From contig JAGYXB010001944.1 of assembly GCA_022495005.1 (NCBI GenBank), positions 62,001 to 126,000 on the forward strand: a stretch of 64,000 nt of DNA, read 5' to 3'. The notes under the pieces were generated by a model. That model was given only the letters and a program-made list of their open reading frames with translations. It was not told the DNA's origin and made no database searches. The position numbers and the translations under genes are program-made. How positions within the stretch are numbered: position 1 is the first letter of the stretch; the number at the start of each line of letters is the position of its first letter. This DNA comes from Rhyacophila brunnea (lineage: Eukaryota; Arthropoda; Insecta; Trichoptera; Rhyacophilidae). Of the stretch, positions 45,301 through 57,930 are shown piece by piece.

Positions 45301-48300
45301 GGGTCAAAACCAAATGCCGCCTATTCGACGCTTGCATTCCGACACTGCTGCTTTACGGTAGCGAATCATGGCACCTTACTAAGGCTTAGAGTAACCGTAT
45401 ACTGAGCTTCGAAAACAGATGTTTGCGACGGATACTGGGTGTGCGGTGGTATGACTTTAGAAGCAACGAGGAGATAAGAGAGCGCACCAAGCAGCCTGGC
45501 GTCGCGCTGAGAGTGAAGAGGCGACGTTGGACCTGGCTCGGCCACGTACTACGGATGCCAGAAGAGAATTTCAACCTGGCTTGCCTGTTCTTGAAACCAA
45601 ACGGATTACGGCGTCCTGGAAGGCCGCTAAATACTATCTATAGAGTGTATACGGCGGAGCTACGGGATGCTGGTTGGCTGGATGGACTTGGCTGAAGGAT
45701 TCTTGCAGGCACCTCGTGGTGTCCATATGGTCCAACTAAGGGGCGGATATGGCCGAAGAAGAAAGAAGAAGACATATATATCTCTGAGAAAAGACTAAGA
45801 AAACAAAACAATAGCCTATGATGGGTTTTCATGAGTTACAACTATATTAATAAAATATTTATTATGCTTACAGTTTCTGCGTAGATAAAATTTTAATTTC
45901 ATCTGTTAATGCTACGATAATGTCCGATGCGTATTTGATTCTGTTCACTCCTAGATCGATAAGTTCAAGAATCGGCGATCCTGCTGCAGTTGTTTCTCTT
46001 TTACTCCAAATGTATTCTTTTGTCACCCTCAGCTAAAAAAATATAACAAAAATCACTAATCTCAATTGCTTTCATCATGCTGTAAAGCACATGATAATTG
46101 CAAGCTTGACAGAAGGTCTCAGCTCGAAAGCTTCTCAGCAGAAAGGCTTGAAGATTTTAGAAAAGACTCCAACGCATTATGTGTCGTCACTTAATATCTT
46201 GTACAAAGAACTGCAATTTTATTAATGTGTGTCTTTGGTACCAATTAAACAAAATTTATATGCAGTTGTACCCCGACTTACGTGAATTCGACTTAAGTGA
46301 TTTTCGTCAGACCCACCTATCGCATAACTTCGGGGTATTACTGTACACCACGTTTAATTCAGAAGAAATATATAGCCAAATAAAGATGCCTTATAACTTT
46401 AGAACTACAGCACATAAACACACCTAAAAGAAAGTCTCAAAAATGTCTTTTAAACCCACCCCCCCTATCAATCAACCCATGTCGGATTAAGGAATTATAT
46501 AGAAGCTTAAACCCATTGGAGACAATTGGAGCCAATTTGACACTGCCGATGACTAAGTCTTAGTGATTCTGGAAAATCAGTGTCAATTTGACGCCGGTTG
46601 TCTTTGGTAAAAATACTTAAATTTTTAGATAATTCTTAAAAACCTACATATTGTACCTACATATTTAAAAAAAGAAGAATAAATTGAAGTTTTTAAATAC
46701 CTACAGAAGTTTTAAAAAAATATTGAAATTAAACATATAATAAATAATTACAAGATAAAAAGAACTTTTTATATACCACGTTTTTTAATTTTCTGTTGAA
46801 TCATATTATAAACTTGACAATTCTATGTATTGATAAATACTTTTTTTGTACTTGATAGAAATACTGAATAAATATAGAATACTGAAATGTCATTTTGACA
46901 TTTCATATTGATTTCCATAGTAACGCACGTATATATTAATAATTTAGTTGCTAGGAACCAATAATAGTGTTTTACTTTTTGCGAATTTTTTCCGAAATAG
47001 CTTTCCATACAAAACAGAATTAACTGAGAATGAATTCAATTCTGGTTAAAGATGGCTGAAAGTATAAAAAGAATGCATTGTAATCGTGTTCTGATATATT
47101 CTAAAAGTTTCAAATGTCTAGCTAGTCGGGAAGTTAGGTAAAGGTCTTCAATCGTCCAATACAAATCTTGGACAAACAAGAAAAAAATTATACTGGACAA
47201 ACAAGAATACGAGCTAATAAAAATGTGGTAAAAAGCTGACACAGTTTTAGTTAATTCCTGTCAAATTTAGTACAAAATTTAATCTGGCTGTTGGGTTCAT
47301 TTTTTTTCTCCTTTTAAATCAGTATCCAATGGGTTAATACCATAACAACAAGCAACGTTTGTAGCGCCTTGTTACATATAGTAACCATAATTCTTCTTCT
47401 TTGTCGATGGCGCTACAGTTCAAGTCGAGCCCTGGCCTCATCCACCGCCGTCCTCCAGCCGGAACAGTCCTCCGCACGTCTTTTCCAGTTCCAGATTTTT
47501 AGCAGCTGGTTGGCATCTTTTGTAATGTTATCACCCCAATAGTAACCATAATATGGCCATAAAAATCAGTTTACTCTCAAACGTAATGCCAAGATCCATT
47601 GCAGATAATATTTACGAGAGAACTCTGCAATGCATTGAATATTGGAAAGAGCTTGAGGCTCTAGTAAATTAACAATGTAAATAGAAGTATTCAAATATTG
47701 GATTAGAGAATTTATTTTTTGAATATAAATAAGCAATGTATCCAAACTCAAACTCACATCGAGTTTTTTCAGTAAGGCATTATTTTGACCTTTGAAGTGA
47801 AGTAGCCACGCAGCAGAGTCTACTGGTAAATCAACCCATCCTTCTCTTGTCATGGAATCCGACATTTCTTTGTCCTTCGGTATTCGCCGCAACCAATCAG
47901 AAACTGAAATAAAATAATGAATGCAATCAATTTATTAAACACATCAAAATAATAATATTAAATGTATAAAATCCCAGAATTTATAGGAAAATAGTGGTAT
48001 ATTTATATTCAAGACAAATATCAAGATATGTAGACATATATTTTTTATGATATTAATTATTGGGATGGGAATTCTTGGCGGAAAGATATATTATAGAAAA
48101 TAAAATTAATATTGACTTGTCCTTTCGATGACGCAATCGATCATAATCATTATTAAATTATGTATGTTTTATTTTAATAAATACAAAGTAGTATTTATTA
48201 TACCCCATTTACACATGCATGGATTTACTACTGACAGTATGTATTATCGCGGCCATAACAAGAAAATGTAAGTGTAAACATGTATTATCCTGCAGTTGCA

Positions 48301-51300
48301 AGATTGCATGCATGAATTAAAAAAGTCAGGAAGCTTCAGAATTTTCATGCGACAGTTGGGATTTCTTCGTTAGTGGCGAACCTGCCAGCAAGAAAGCGAA
48401 CGACACCACGGAGATTCATTTTGAGGTTAACCGATTTTTACGACCTGTACCATAAACTGACAACATCGCATCTCGCTTACTCTTGAAGAATGAGATTGGA
48501 GAGACAGTTAGCACTTTTACGTGTAAACAGTTATTGTCATGATAGTTTAAAATACACACTATTGCTGCCAGTAAATCCATGCACGCGTGGTAATATCTAA
48601 TTATTTATTGTGGTAATGTACATCTTTTGAAGTCTCCATTAAAAAAAGTTTTAGGTCACGTGACCTGCGTAAAAATGTATATTACGTATTAAAGACAATT
48701 TTAATTGCTTTTATACTATTAATAACACAAGTTATACATAATAATTTTATGTTTAATGCACTAAAAGCTCATTAGTTCGAAATTGACAAGACTGAAATTC
48801 GAAAGAAAAACGAATTACAAATCATAATTAAGAAAAAGTTTAAAAAAGGATTTTTTTGTAATAATTTTGTCATTGTTTTTGATTCCGATATAATATCTTT
48901 CAAACCATAATCAATGGTAATTTACCAATACTATAGGTATTTACCAAATATGGGAGCTGGAATTGTGTGAAATACACGTAAAGAATCTATGGTACTTTTT
49001 ATATTATGCTATATGGTCATTTTTGTTGTGTAGTAGTCTATAACTTTGTGTAGTTAACACCTTCAACTTATTTAAATATGTATTACATCTATATAACCGA
49101 AGGTTTCGACAGAAATTCAATTATCATGTCACCTACTATTTATTCAAGGTTAAATGATTTTTTCTACAGCTATTGCAAACCTTACCCCATGGAAGATGAA
49201 CCAATAAGAATCCGGCATCTGATGCATAGTGCAGAACATGTGCTAATGTTAGAGATTTACCGGAACCTTTTTCTCCATCTGTATTAAACTTAAGGATAAT
49301 TTATTGTGTTACCAGGGAACTCAGAAATAAAGGGAACTTAAATCCTTAACGGGTGTGGAGAAGCAGGCATCTGATCTCGAGTGTGGAAGAATACGAGATA
49401 AACTTAAACACGTGTCAATAATACGTCATACGTCGAATACTGACAACTGCTCTCGGTTAATGCACTGATGCTCATTTAATATTGGTATATTGGAGGTTGC
49501 AACACACACTATTGCACGTCTATAATGCGTGATTCATTTTCGTAGGACACTCACACATTCAATACCCTGCGACAAAATGTACTGTATTGGGATATGGCCT
49601 ATCGGAATTCTATTTATTAATCTGTTCTGTGTGTGTTACAAATGATTTTACTCTAAATTATTAGAGATAAATACTACCACAACGATAACTAATAATATTT
49701 TAGATTATAAAAAACAATTTTATAACTTATTTATGTATATGTACCAAAACATGGTATGGATGAATGTTGAAATTATCAAACAATGCTATGGAAACATGTC
49801 GTCGGCTCACCTAAAAATAAAAAATGCTCTCGACTAATTTGTAGAGGAACTGGTCTTACAATAAACCTTACAAGAGAAAAGAATAAATTGCAAACACATG
49901 ATAGTACTAATACCAAATAAAGCCCCTCCCAAAAGAATGTCTCCAATTCCGCATCAAAAATCTAATATAAAACCACAACAACCATCCCATAAATTGACCA
50001 ACTCTGGCCGCAAATGAACAAGCCCAGATAAATATTACAAATAGTATTTCGAAAGCGATTTAGCGAAGGGCGATCTTCAAGTACGTACCGTACCCGCTGT
50101 TAGGTCACCGGTTAAGCCAAGGTCACCCGATCCCGAGTAACGGGATTTTGTGAAAACCTAAAGACCAAAGAACATTCTGGAATCTAGTCACACCCCTCTA
50201 ACTTTCTTCGCATCTCCCTCCCACCCTTCGCAAGAGTTAATAATTAGAGATATTTTTCAGGCAGTAGCGAAAATGCCCGCGAACGCTTGAGACCTACAAC
50301 ACCTCGCTCGCCATTCGGCGTGGCCTACGTTACAATGTAGAACCCACTTGTTTCAATATTACAGTCAGTGCACCCCTTATCGTTATTGTGTTAATAATAA
50401 TTTATCTAACAGAATTGGCACAGAACCGGAACCAGTTCTGTGCCAAAGCGAACTAGTCCGCAGATATGGCCGGGCGTACAGTGCCAGCCATACAAAAAAC
50501 TCAGACTTATTCGCCTGTCTTTGAAGACAGAATGTAAGTCTCAGGCGTTTGTTTTGAAAAAATTTTAATTCAGAAGAATACTGGCCAATAACGAGACATT
50601 TAGCACTGCGATTTTCAAACTGGGAGGCGCGGAGTGTTGTAAAAGGAAGCGCGAACAGTTTAACACAATTAATGTAGCCTAAGGTTTGCAGTTTGCAAAT
50701 GCATAGTTTATAGAACGGTATTTGTACATTTTTAACTATTTAAAAAGGTGTTAATGAAATAAAGCTGGGGGGGGAGGCACCAAGATTAGATTTTTTTAAA
50801 AGGAAGGCATAGTAACATTAAGTTTGGAAACCACTGATTTAGCATATGATTGGTAAGTGTTTATGATAAACTTTCAATATATTTAAAAAAAAATTAATAA
50901 GGTTTATTTTTGCTAAAAAATTCGCGGCCTCTCACTTGCCGCCATACAAAAGATCCCAGCACTTAATGGGTTTTAAAAGTGACCCGTCAGTGATATGAGG
51001 CGTCTAATTCCAAAAAGCGATAAGTCCACATTTGGTCAAAATCGAGAAAAAAATACGCACATATTCTGTGTATAATTTTACATAATATGTATTGATCTAT
51101 AAATTCCAAAACGCGACATAACCCTACGAAAAAAAATATTTTAAGTCTCGATTTATTACAAAAAGCCAAGTCCGTGTTTCATATTATTTGAAGCTCGGTT
51201 GATTTCGCGCGTGTTTAAGTCAATCAATAAGGGAACGTTCAATATTGAAAAGGGCGTCTCCCATGTTGTAGCATCTGCTAAACTCATGACAGTGTCACGG

Positions 51301-52351
51301 AAATATGTGCCCTATGCAGGGTAAATTAATAAGTGAGGTACAAATGGCGCTACGTCCAATTTTATTTTGCCTATATATTTATTACATTTAAGAGTAGTCC
51401 CGAAACGAAGGACTCATATACCAGAGTTTCTTCATCGGAGTTACAGTACATAAGAAAAATTTTCAACTACTTTTCTAAGTCTTTTTTTTTTAAATTTCCC
51501 TTATGATAACCATTTCTAGAAAGAAAATAAAAAGCTTTGACCATTTTTTTTGAGATTGCTTCTTTATTTTATTTTTTTAAATATTCATTTATTTTCCGGA
51601 TAACCTTCATGCCTAATTAGTCATTACTCTGAATAATCAAAATTCTATAGTACCATTATTATCCAAACATATAAGCAGTATTACAATAGTGCGAAATCTT
51701 TACGGTGATAGGCGGCGGGGCTTGGTGAACTACATCACCGCCTCTCGTGTTTCAGTACTTTCAATACTTCGAAATTGAAAACCATAGACAAGATACAACA
51801 TGAGCGCCGCCGCCAGGTCTCACGTTAAAGATTTCGCCGTCCACTATTGCAGTTCTATACAGTTGTGTGATGCGTGAACATTCTGGAATTACATCAATTT
51901 CGGATTAATTGGTAAGTAATGTCATTATGAAAAATTTCTTAAAAAGGATACAAAGCACGACTCTGTTGACCGGCTTGGACATGTCTGTGTTCTGAATTTG
52001 TTCAATAATTTCAAGAGCAGGATCACGAATCATAAGACAAGTTTCTGTGAATGTCTTCGTCTGTGTCGTGAACATTTTCGGGAGACCTCCATGGGTAAAT
52101 AACGTTTTACATTTTTTGTCTTCTATGGTATAGAATTGACCCGCATAATTGGGGCCATGATTAAGCTGTAACAAGGAATTACTTATTATTTATTTTATAG
52201 GTGCAACTATTGATATATCAAAATCATGTCAGAAATATCTTACCGGACTGTTTTCACTTGCTCTAAACCCATGTTGCATCACATCTAAGTTGGCTTGGGT
52301 AGAAAGAAAGCGGCTGAATCTATTAGAATGCTTGAGACCTTTTAACCACAT
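42329..52351 (-). CDS. MRPS29: Mitochondrial small-subunit ribosomal protein mS29 (DAP3), 8 coding exons
   Basis: P-loop protein of the mitoribosome small subunit, known in human as DAP3. Minus-strand coding exons: 52351-52244, 52165-51952, 49278-49186, 47903-47758, 46032-45872, 43855-43717, 42723-42631, 42517-42329. All junctions are GT-AG with consistent phases; 1143 nt give 380 residues (human 398). Residues 1-20, MWLKGLKHSNRFSRFLSTQA, look like a mitochondrial presequence. Exon 2 has TKTFTETCLMIRDPALEI. The Walker A motif GEKGSGKS is at residues 109-116. Exon 5 has KEYIWSKRETT. The Walker B-like segment TFVAVDGFNA is at 244-253. RYLLGKEGFEHLDPFIP spans the exon 7/8 join. An acceptor just upstream (52372-52373) suggests a spliced 5' UTR exon that I could not locate. 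The gene converges with NBAS. Confidence 0.95.
43917..44751 (+). mobile_element. Tigger-type element (11526 family) with nested foldback MITE
   Basis: TA on both sides (43915-43916, 44752-44753) and CTCAGTAATCCGCC near each end. The transposase fragment lies in plus orientation at 44466-44600: YNADETGLFWKFLLRKTY, PGRKVPKDRITIMPC. A 406-bp element (44054-44459) interrupts it just before that fragment. It lies in MRPS29 intron 5. Confidence 0.75.
44054..44459. mobile_element. 406-bp foldback MITE built of CTCGGGAATTTCCCGAG motifs
   Basis: Inverted ends GTAGAGTTGGGT, flanked by ATACAA at 44048-44053 and 44460-44465 (6-bp duplication). The interior is dominated by TCTCGAGAATTCCCGGGAT-like palindromic words in both halves. 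The empty site is confirmed by the sister Tigger copy at 11526. No coding capacity. Confidence 0.75.
45120..45790 (+). pseudogene. Non-LTR retrotransposon: C-terminal reverse-transcriptase remnant
   Basis: Frames read FKYLGVHITGDG, then TKCRLFDACIPTLLLYGSES, then NRCLRRILGVRWYD, SNEEIRERT and RRRWTWLGHVLRMPEE. This is the order typical of the thumb and C-terminal region of insect non-LTR reverse transcriptases of the KYLG...WxGHVxRM type. Several stops and frameshifts, 5'-truncated, so dead. It is antisense to MRPS29, within its intron 5. Confidence 0.75.
47392..47538. mobile_element. 147-bp retroposed fragment with 14-bp target duplication
   Basis: ATAGTAACCATAAT is repeated at 47378-47391 and 47539-47552. 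The insert starts TCTTCTTCTTTGTCGATGGC and is GC-rich compared with its surroundings. The long duplication indicates target-primed insertion, so this is a SINE or truncated LINE piece. Family unknown. Confidence 0.65.
48201..48592 (-). mobile_element. Uninterrupted copy of the GCATGGATTTACT MITE family
   Basis: Inverted ends: TTACACATGCATGGATTTACTA at the left and (complement) CACGCGTGCATGGATTTACTGG at the right. In reverse it matches 25907-26728 without that copy's two insertions, giving the empty-site sequence. No open frame. It lies in MRPS29 intron 3. Confidence 0.7.
50415..50446. other. 12-bp perfect hairpin
   Basis: TTGGCACAGAAC and GTTCTGTGCCAA are separated by 8 nt. No T-run follows and no gene lies next to it on either strand. 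It may be a transposon subterminal structure. Confidence 0.4.
51682..51856. mobile_element. Short inverted-repeat element
   Basis: CAATAGTGCGAAATCTTTACGG on the left pairs with TTAAAGATTTCGCCGTCCACTATTG on the right, and GGCGGCGGGGC pairs loosely with GCGCCGCCGCC. A probable MITE in MRPS29 intron 2, close to exon 2. Boundaries are approximate. Confidence 0.5.
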
Positions 52352-52371
52352 TGCAATATTTTATTGTAAAC

Positions 52372-53448
52372 CTGAAAATTAAAATAGGAATAGCAGAATA
52401 TAATTAGAGGACAATATATTATAATGTTGGTACTTCAATACTTTGTACATGAAATTTCCGGGAGAGTTGAGTCCATGGATGTGATAAAAAACGGATTTAC
52501 ACAATAAACGAAATGAAATGAAAAAGGCAGACAGCAGAATCGATCCATAGACCTTTTGATTAACAAACGCGCACGCTGTCTATTGCACCAGTCTGGGCAT
52601 CGGGCGAGTCAAAACAGGTCGCAAAAAACCACAAAAACGATATGGAGTACTGTATCTTTAACAAAAATATGTATATTGTGCAATTTACTGTGGCTGCTAG
52701 ATAAAAAATAAAAAGTTTCAATTATGGCGCGGATGCTCGCCTTAATTTTAGAGAAAATATTATCAGATGGTGATTTTTAAAATATCTACGCTTGTGTATT
52801 CATGTAATAAACTAAGTATTATGGTAAGTAGTAGAATATAGCACTTGTGCTGGTTACTCCAGTAATTCTTATTGTATCTTTAACAGAAAAGTGAATTTGA
52901 AGATTTTATCAATTGCAATGATAGTTTTGTGATAGTAAACTACATGAAGGGCTCATTACAGAGCTTAACGCTAAATATGTAGATAATCATATAAAAATAA
53001 ACAGGGCCATCAAGGTGCATACACTATTTACATTAAGAAATTAACGAAAGTAGGGTCGGAAATAAAACTCGAGTAAGTACAGATAACTTTGAGAGAAAAT
53101 TTAAATCAATCAAACCTTATACGTATATACTACAATAATAAACCTGCAAACAAAATATTCTCTTTAAAATCTTCAATCCTACAAACTTTAACTTATTGTA
53201 ATATGATTGTAATTCTTATAATTTTTAGGTTATGGTTAACACAAACGAAAAGTCAAATTTAATAGGTATTGCCAACCAAAAAAAAAATCGCACTGTCTAC
53301 GATTATTATGAATTAATTGATTAGCATTTTTCGTTCAAACAATTATCTGAATTTTTAATAAATTGTTAAGTATTACAGTAATTTGAATGGCGTTTTTAGT
53401 CCTAAAATAATGAATAAATGAATCTTTTATATATTTTTGGTGACGGCA
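52372..53448. other. Upstream flank of MRPS29, nothing recognised
   Basis: AT-rich DNA that should include the MRPS29 promoter and first non-coding exon. I see no TATA box, initiator or binding motif that I could defend, and no coding potential. Confidence 0.4.
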
Positions 53449-53529
53449 TACAGTCCTACAAAATTATCTAAAGAAGGTCAAAATTGTAACTACGAACTAT
53501 CAAAATATGGACGTCATTTTGAAAACGTC

Positions 53530-56180
53530 ATTCGAATGAGGTCCATTTACCTGGAACACCCAATGTTAAAACTCCAACTTTTTTTGCGTGCATTTGTTTG
53601 TGCATCGTTAGTGCACGTTTGTGCACGATTTTTTTTCGTTTGTGCACCTATAATAACCGAAAAATTCCAATTTCAAATTGGGTGTTCCAGCTAAACGTTG
53701 GGTCACCCAATGTTGAAATTTCAACTTTTTTCGAGTGCATTCGTTTGTGCATCGTTAGTGCACGTTTGTGCACGCGTTTTTTTCGTTTGTGCACGCACAT
53801 TAAGGGGGTTATTCGCATTTCAATTTGGGTGACCCAGCTAAATGCTGGATACTTGTGTCACTAAACATGTGTTTTTCCTTAAATTTAAATTGTAAACACT
53901 TGTGTGTTGGTAGTGAACGTTAGTGCACGATTTTGTTTTGCTTTTTCACCTATATTTAGCGCGCTATTCAATTTTAAAGTTTGTATGCAAAACCTGACTG
54001 GGTGAGTTTAAAAAAATATTTTGTAGTTAAATCTCTTGTTACAAAGCTAGTGCGCAATTCTGCATACTTTTTTATTTTTTTTCTCATATAGTGCGTGAGT
54101 TATTCTATATGAAATATTTAATGATCGTTAAGTAGAACCACCCAACAAACTTTTTTAATTTTTTATTAAGTCATCAAGTTGTCTATTATTGGCTTACGTT
54201 TGTGCACGTGCTTTTTTTGTTTTATCGATTATATCGTGAGAGATATTATTTTTTAAATTTTAGTGACTTGATACTTGAACCATTAAATTTGCCTTAAAAT
54301 TTTTTTGTTTAATGCATCCGATTAAGTTAATTTATGTAAACTTTTAGCACGATTAAAATTTTTTTTATCTCTTATATTAGGCTAGTAATTAGATTTTGAG
54401 TGGCCGTCAAGTTTTAAAACCAAACATTTTTTTTCCACATTTTTTAAATGCACACCTTTGAGTAATTTAATTACATGATTTGTCATGAAGTTTTTATTGT
54501 TTTTCCATTTAAATTACGCGAAAAATTCGCATTTTTCCATTTTCACTAAGTACCCCGTCAAAATGTCCTGAACAAAAACGACCGCATCCGTTTGGAACAT
54601 CCAGTCAAAAGAGTCTCCTCAAAATAGCCAAAACGGTGTAAGGTGCACTAAATATGTCGGTTTATAATAGACTACCTCAAAATTGACAATCTGATTACAC
54701 AAAAGTGTCAAAATTACAAAATCATTCAACTTTCTTAACATTTATCTATTTATTTATGATTTTGAATGGATCAATGTCAGTTTAATAAGGAAAAATGCAG
54801 TCAATTATATAATTATACTTACCTACTGTTTTTTAAAATGATCTGTAATAAAATAAATACCGTTAAGTTATTAGAATACAATTAGGTATGCATACTTTTG
54901 AAAAATGCAATAGGTATGTTTTTATGCAACGATATTTTCCTCAAAAGATAATATTGGAATGACATTTATATTTTTTTTATATAAAGGGGTTAACTTGCAG
55001 GCACTTAACTCTTCCTAATAATATTTGCTTCTTCTTTTTCTCTGTTTCTCCAGGTGGTGCAACGTATGCTTGTAGTTCTGGTAGGTGTTATGTTAGGAGA
55101 GAAGTGTTAGTCACTTCATATTATGCTATTCAGAATCGATATCAAATAAAGTTTTGTAGGTTCTTTAAAAAGTTATTGCCTCTGACGGCTTCGACAATTG
55201 TTTCACGCAAATGGTTTTCTTTTGAATGTGTGTGTTTATTAGTTCTTAAACAACGTACCTACTTACATATCTGTTTACATTTATATTTAAACTCATCACG
55301 ATTATGAGTTTTTAAATGACATATTTGTTTAGGTACTACTTTCAAAATAAAATTCATCACACGCAAATGGTTTTTCTCCTGTTTCGTTTTATGAGCGTTA
55401 AGATGATTTTGTGCCGAGCCTCCGTATAAGTAGTCAATTTATTTAAAAGGTAATTCACCATTTTGTATCTTTACATATGTTTGAAGATTACTCCGTCGCG
55501 AGCATCCAAATGAACATACATTGCATTTATAAGATTTTTCACGAGTATGTTCTATATAATATGTACATATTCATTTCATGTCTTTTAAGACAACAAAGTC
55601 GTACGCATTTATATGAATATACATCGAATTTTAAAGGTTTTTCACCAGAATTTGTCATTTGTTAGTTTTTAAGATGACTTAGTTGCGAGCATCTATATGA
55701 ACATACATTGCATTTATAAGGTTTTTCACCATCCACCAAAAATGGCCGCGCGGCTTAAGCGTTGGCATATTGCGTCAAGGGTCCCTAGTTCCAATCCTCG
55801 GTCCGGAAAGTACGCATATTATTCGCGAAAATCTATATGAACATACATTGCATTTATTAGATTTTTCATCGGAATGTGTCATTTTGTGTCTTTTAAACCT
55901 TTAATTTGCGAGCATCTATATGAACATAAATCGCATTCGTTAGTGTGTGCACCAGTATTGTCATTCCACATGTTTTAAGACTACTAGGTTTTTTAAATGA
56001 CATATTTGATTACATTTCAAAGTCATCACTCATTACACGCAACTGGTTTTTCTCCTGAATGTGTAAGTTTATGAGTTCTTAAACAACGTATTCGATACGA
56101 TGCTGCCAAAAGTTGGTAAGTTGATAGTTTAGGTATTTTGAGTTTACCACGGATAATATGTCTATACTTATATACGTTCA
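53530..56180 (+). repeat. Left arm of the giant inverted repeat
   Basis: Pairs with 57075-59745. The outer boundary is at CATTCGAATGAGGTCCATTTACC. It contains two direct repeats of about 150 nt (CACCCAATGTT...TGCATCGTTAGTGCACGTTTGTGCAC, at 53557 and 53704), then TTTCACTAAGTACCCCGTCA at 54540. The inner boundary lies near the sequence TTTACCACGGATAATATG. Confidence 0.8.
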
Positions 56181-56720
56181 TGGCATTTATAAAGTTTTTC
56201 ATTAGAATATGCCATTGATTGTCTTCTAAAATATTAATTCGCGAGCATCTATATGTACACAAATCGCATTAATGAGAGTGTCCCCCGTTATGTTTCATAT
56301 TAAAGATTTTAATGTTTCTAGGTTGCGAGCAGCTATATGTGCACTGATTAAATTTAGGTTCTTCGAAAGAATTTGTCATATCATGTCTTTTACGATTACT
56401 GCGGCCACCATTTATTCTGCTTTGCGAGAAACTGAAGATCGAGAAGGCTTGAAAATCTTAGTCGCTCAAAGGATAACAAAATTTAACAGTGGTCAAGATC
56501 CTCAGCCATGAGTATACAACCAAGATGGGAATCGAAGACAACTAATTTGCGAGCATCTATATGAACTTTCATCGCATTTTAAAGGTTTTTATCAGTATTG
56601 CCATTCTATATGTTTTAAGCTTACTAGGTATTTTTAAATTACATATTTGATTATATTGGAAATCACATTCATCACACGCAAATGGTTTTCTCCTTAATGT
56701 GTAAGTTCATAAGTTCTTTC
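55330..56720 (-). pseudogene. Decayed C2H2 zinc-finger array, left arm and spacer
   Basis: On the minus strand repeated blocks encode pieces like THSGEKPVACNE (56026-56061), KCNVCSYRCS and HxxEKxxKCN. Linkers GEKP and CxxC pairs recur, but stops and frameshifts interrupt every finger or two. The array continues beyond the arm into the spacer (to about 56720), where the bases on the opposite side have no equivalent. It has no intact zinc-finger protein. Confidence 0.6.
55730..55820 (+). mobile_element. SINE head inside left arm
   Basis: ATGGCCGCGCGGCTTAAGCG, then CTAGTTCCAATCCTCGGTCC, then AAGTACGCATATT. This matches the head of the SINE at 30385-30630. It is mirrored at 57443-57535. Confidence 0.65.
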
Positions 56721-57149
56721 ATTGAATAAGTTTATGTTATTTGAATATGTTTCTGATAATTCTTCCATATACTTTCTGTTGAAAATATTGTAATTTCTAT
56801 GCCATTTTACCATAATATTTACAAACCTATTTCGGAAGTCCTATATTTTAACTTAACTATTAAAAAATAATAAAACTGTTAGGTAATAGTATAACAAAGA
56901 TTTCACCACTGCGTTTCATTAGTTAGATTCTTATCTAAATTAAAACTGTAAACATCTTTACAGTCTTCTGATGTTGGTAAATTGAACGATCAAGAGTTAC
57001 GTATTTTTAACATAATGAATAGCTGCTAAATAAACTATGTTTTAAAAATCGGATGAACTTGATATTGTTATATGGCAAACGTATATAAGTATAGACAAAG
57101 TATGTATAAGAATCCGTGGTAAACTCAAAATACCTAAACTATCAACTTA

Positions 57150-57930
57150 CCAACTTTTGGCAGCATCGTATCGAATACGTTGTTTAAGAACTCATAAACT
57201 TACACATTCAGGAGAAAAACCAGTTGCGTGTAATGAGTGATGACTTTGAAATGTAATCAAATATGTCATTTAAAAAACCTAGTAGTCTTAAAACATGTGG
57301 AATGACAATACTGGTGCACACACTAACGAATGCGATTTATGTTCATATAGATGCTCGCAAATTAAAGGTTTAAAAGACACAAAATGACACATTCTGATGA
57401 AAAATCTAATAAATGCAATGTATGTTCATATAGATTTTCGCGAATAATATGCGTACTTTCCGGACCGAGGATTGGAACTAGGGACCCTTGACGCAATATG
57501 CCAACGCTTAAGCCACGCGGCCATTTTTGGTGGATGGTGAAAAACCTTATAAATGCAATGTATGTTCATATAGATGCTCGCAACTAAGTCATCTTAAAAA
57601 CTAACAAATGACAAATTCTGGTGAAAAACCTTTAAAATTCGATGTATATTCATATAAATGCCTACGACTTTGTTGTCTTAAAAGACATGAAATGAATATG
57701 TACTTATTATATAGAACATACTCGTGAAAAATCTTATAAATGCAATGTATGTTCATTTGGATGCTCGCGACGGAGTAATCTTCAAACATATGTAAAGATA
57801 CAAAATGGTGAATTACCTTTTAAATAAATTGACTACTTATACGGAGGCTCGGCACAAAATCATCTTAACGCTCATAAAACGAAACAGGAGAAAAACCATT
57901 TGCGTGTGATGAATTTTATTTTGAAAGTAA
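57150..57930 (+). pseudogene. Decayed C2H2 zinc-finger array, right arm
   Basis: Plus-strand frames read THSGEKPVACNE (about 57205), HSDEKSNKCNVCSYRFSR (57389-57442), GEKPYKCNVCSYRCSQLSHL (57537-57596), SGEKPLKFDVYSYKC, and TREKSYKCNVCSFGCSRRSN (57720-57779). Finger spacing is near the normal 84 nt, but zinc-binding residues are lost in several and stops separate them. Mirror image of the left-arm array. Confidence 0.65.
57443..57535 (-). mobile_element. SINE head inside right arm
   Basis: Reverse complement of the left-arm SINE (55730-55820) with few differences, for example GGCCGCGTGG here against GGCCGCGCGG there. It truncates the zinc-finger frame at the equivalent point. Confidence 0.65.

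Larger units (their letters stand above)
49279..51951. other. MRPS29 intron 2
   Basis: No exon is needed here. It contains a GC-richer stretch with no recognised function (49900-50560), a hairpin at 50415-50446, a hAT-like end (complement CAGTGGTTTCCAAACTTAAT) at about 50816-50835 without a clear partner, and an inverted-repeat element at 51682-51856. Confidence 0.5.

Noticed and set aside
49078..49287. Plus-strand 69-codon frame
   Set aside because: It is antisense to MRPS29 exon 3, which encodes the P-loop; the minus strand is the coding one.
53598..53864. Cysteine-rich open frames with repeated RLCT words near 53.6 kb and 59.5 kb
   Set aside because: They are translations of the GTGCAC-rich direct repeats in the palindrome arms, appear on mirrored strands, and match no protein family I know.
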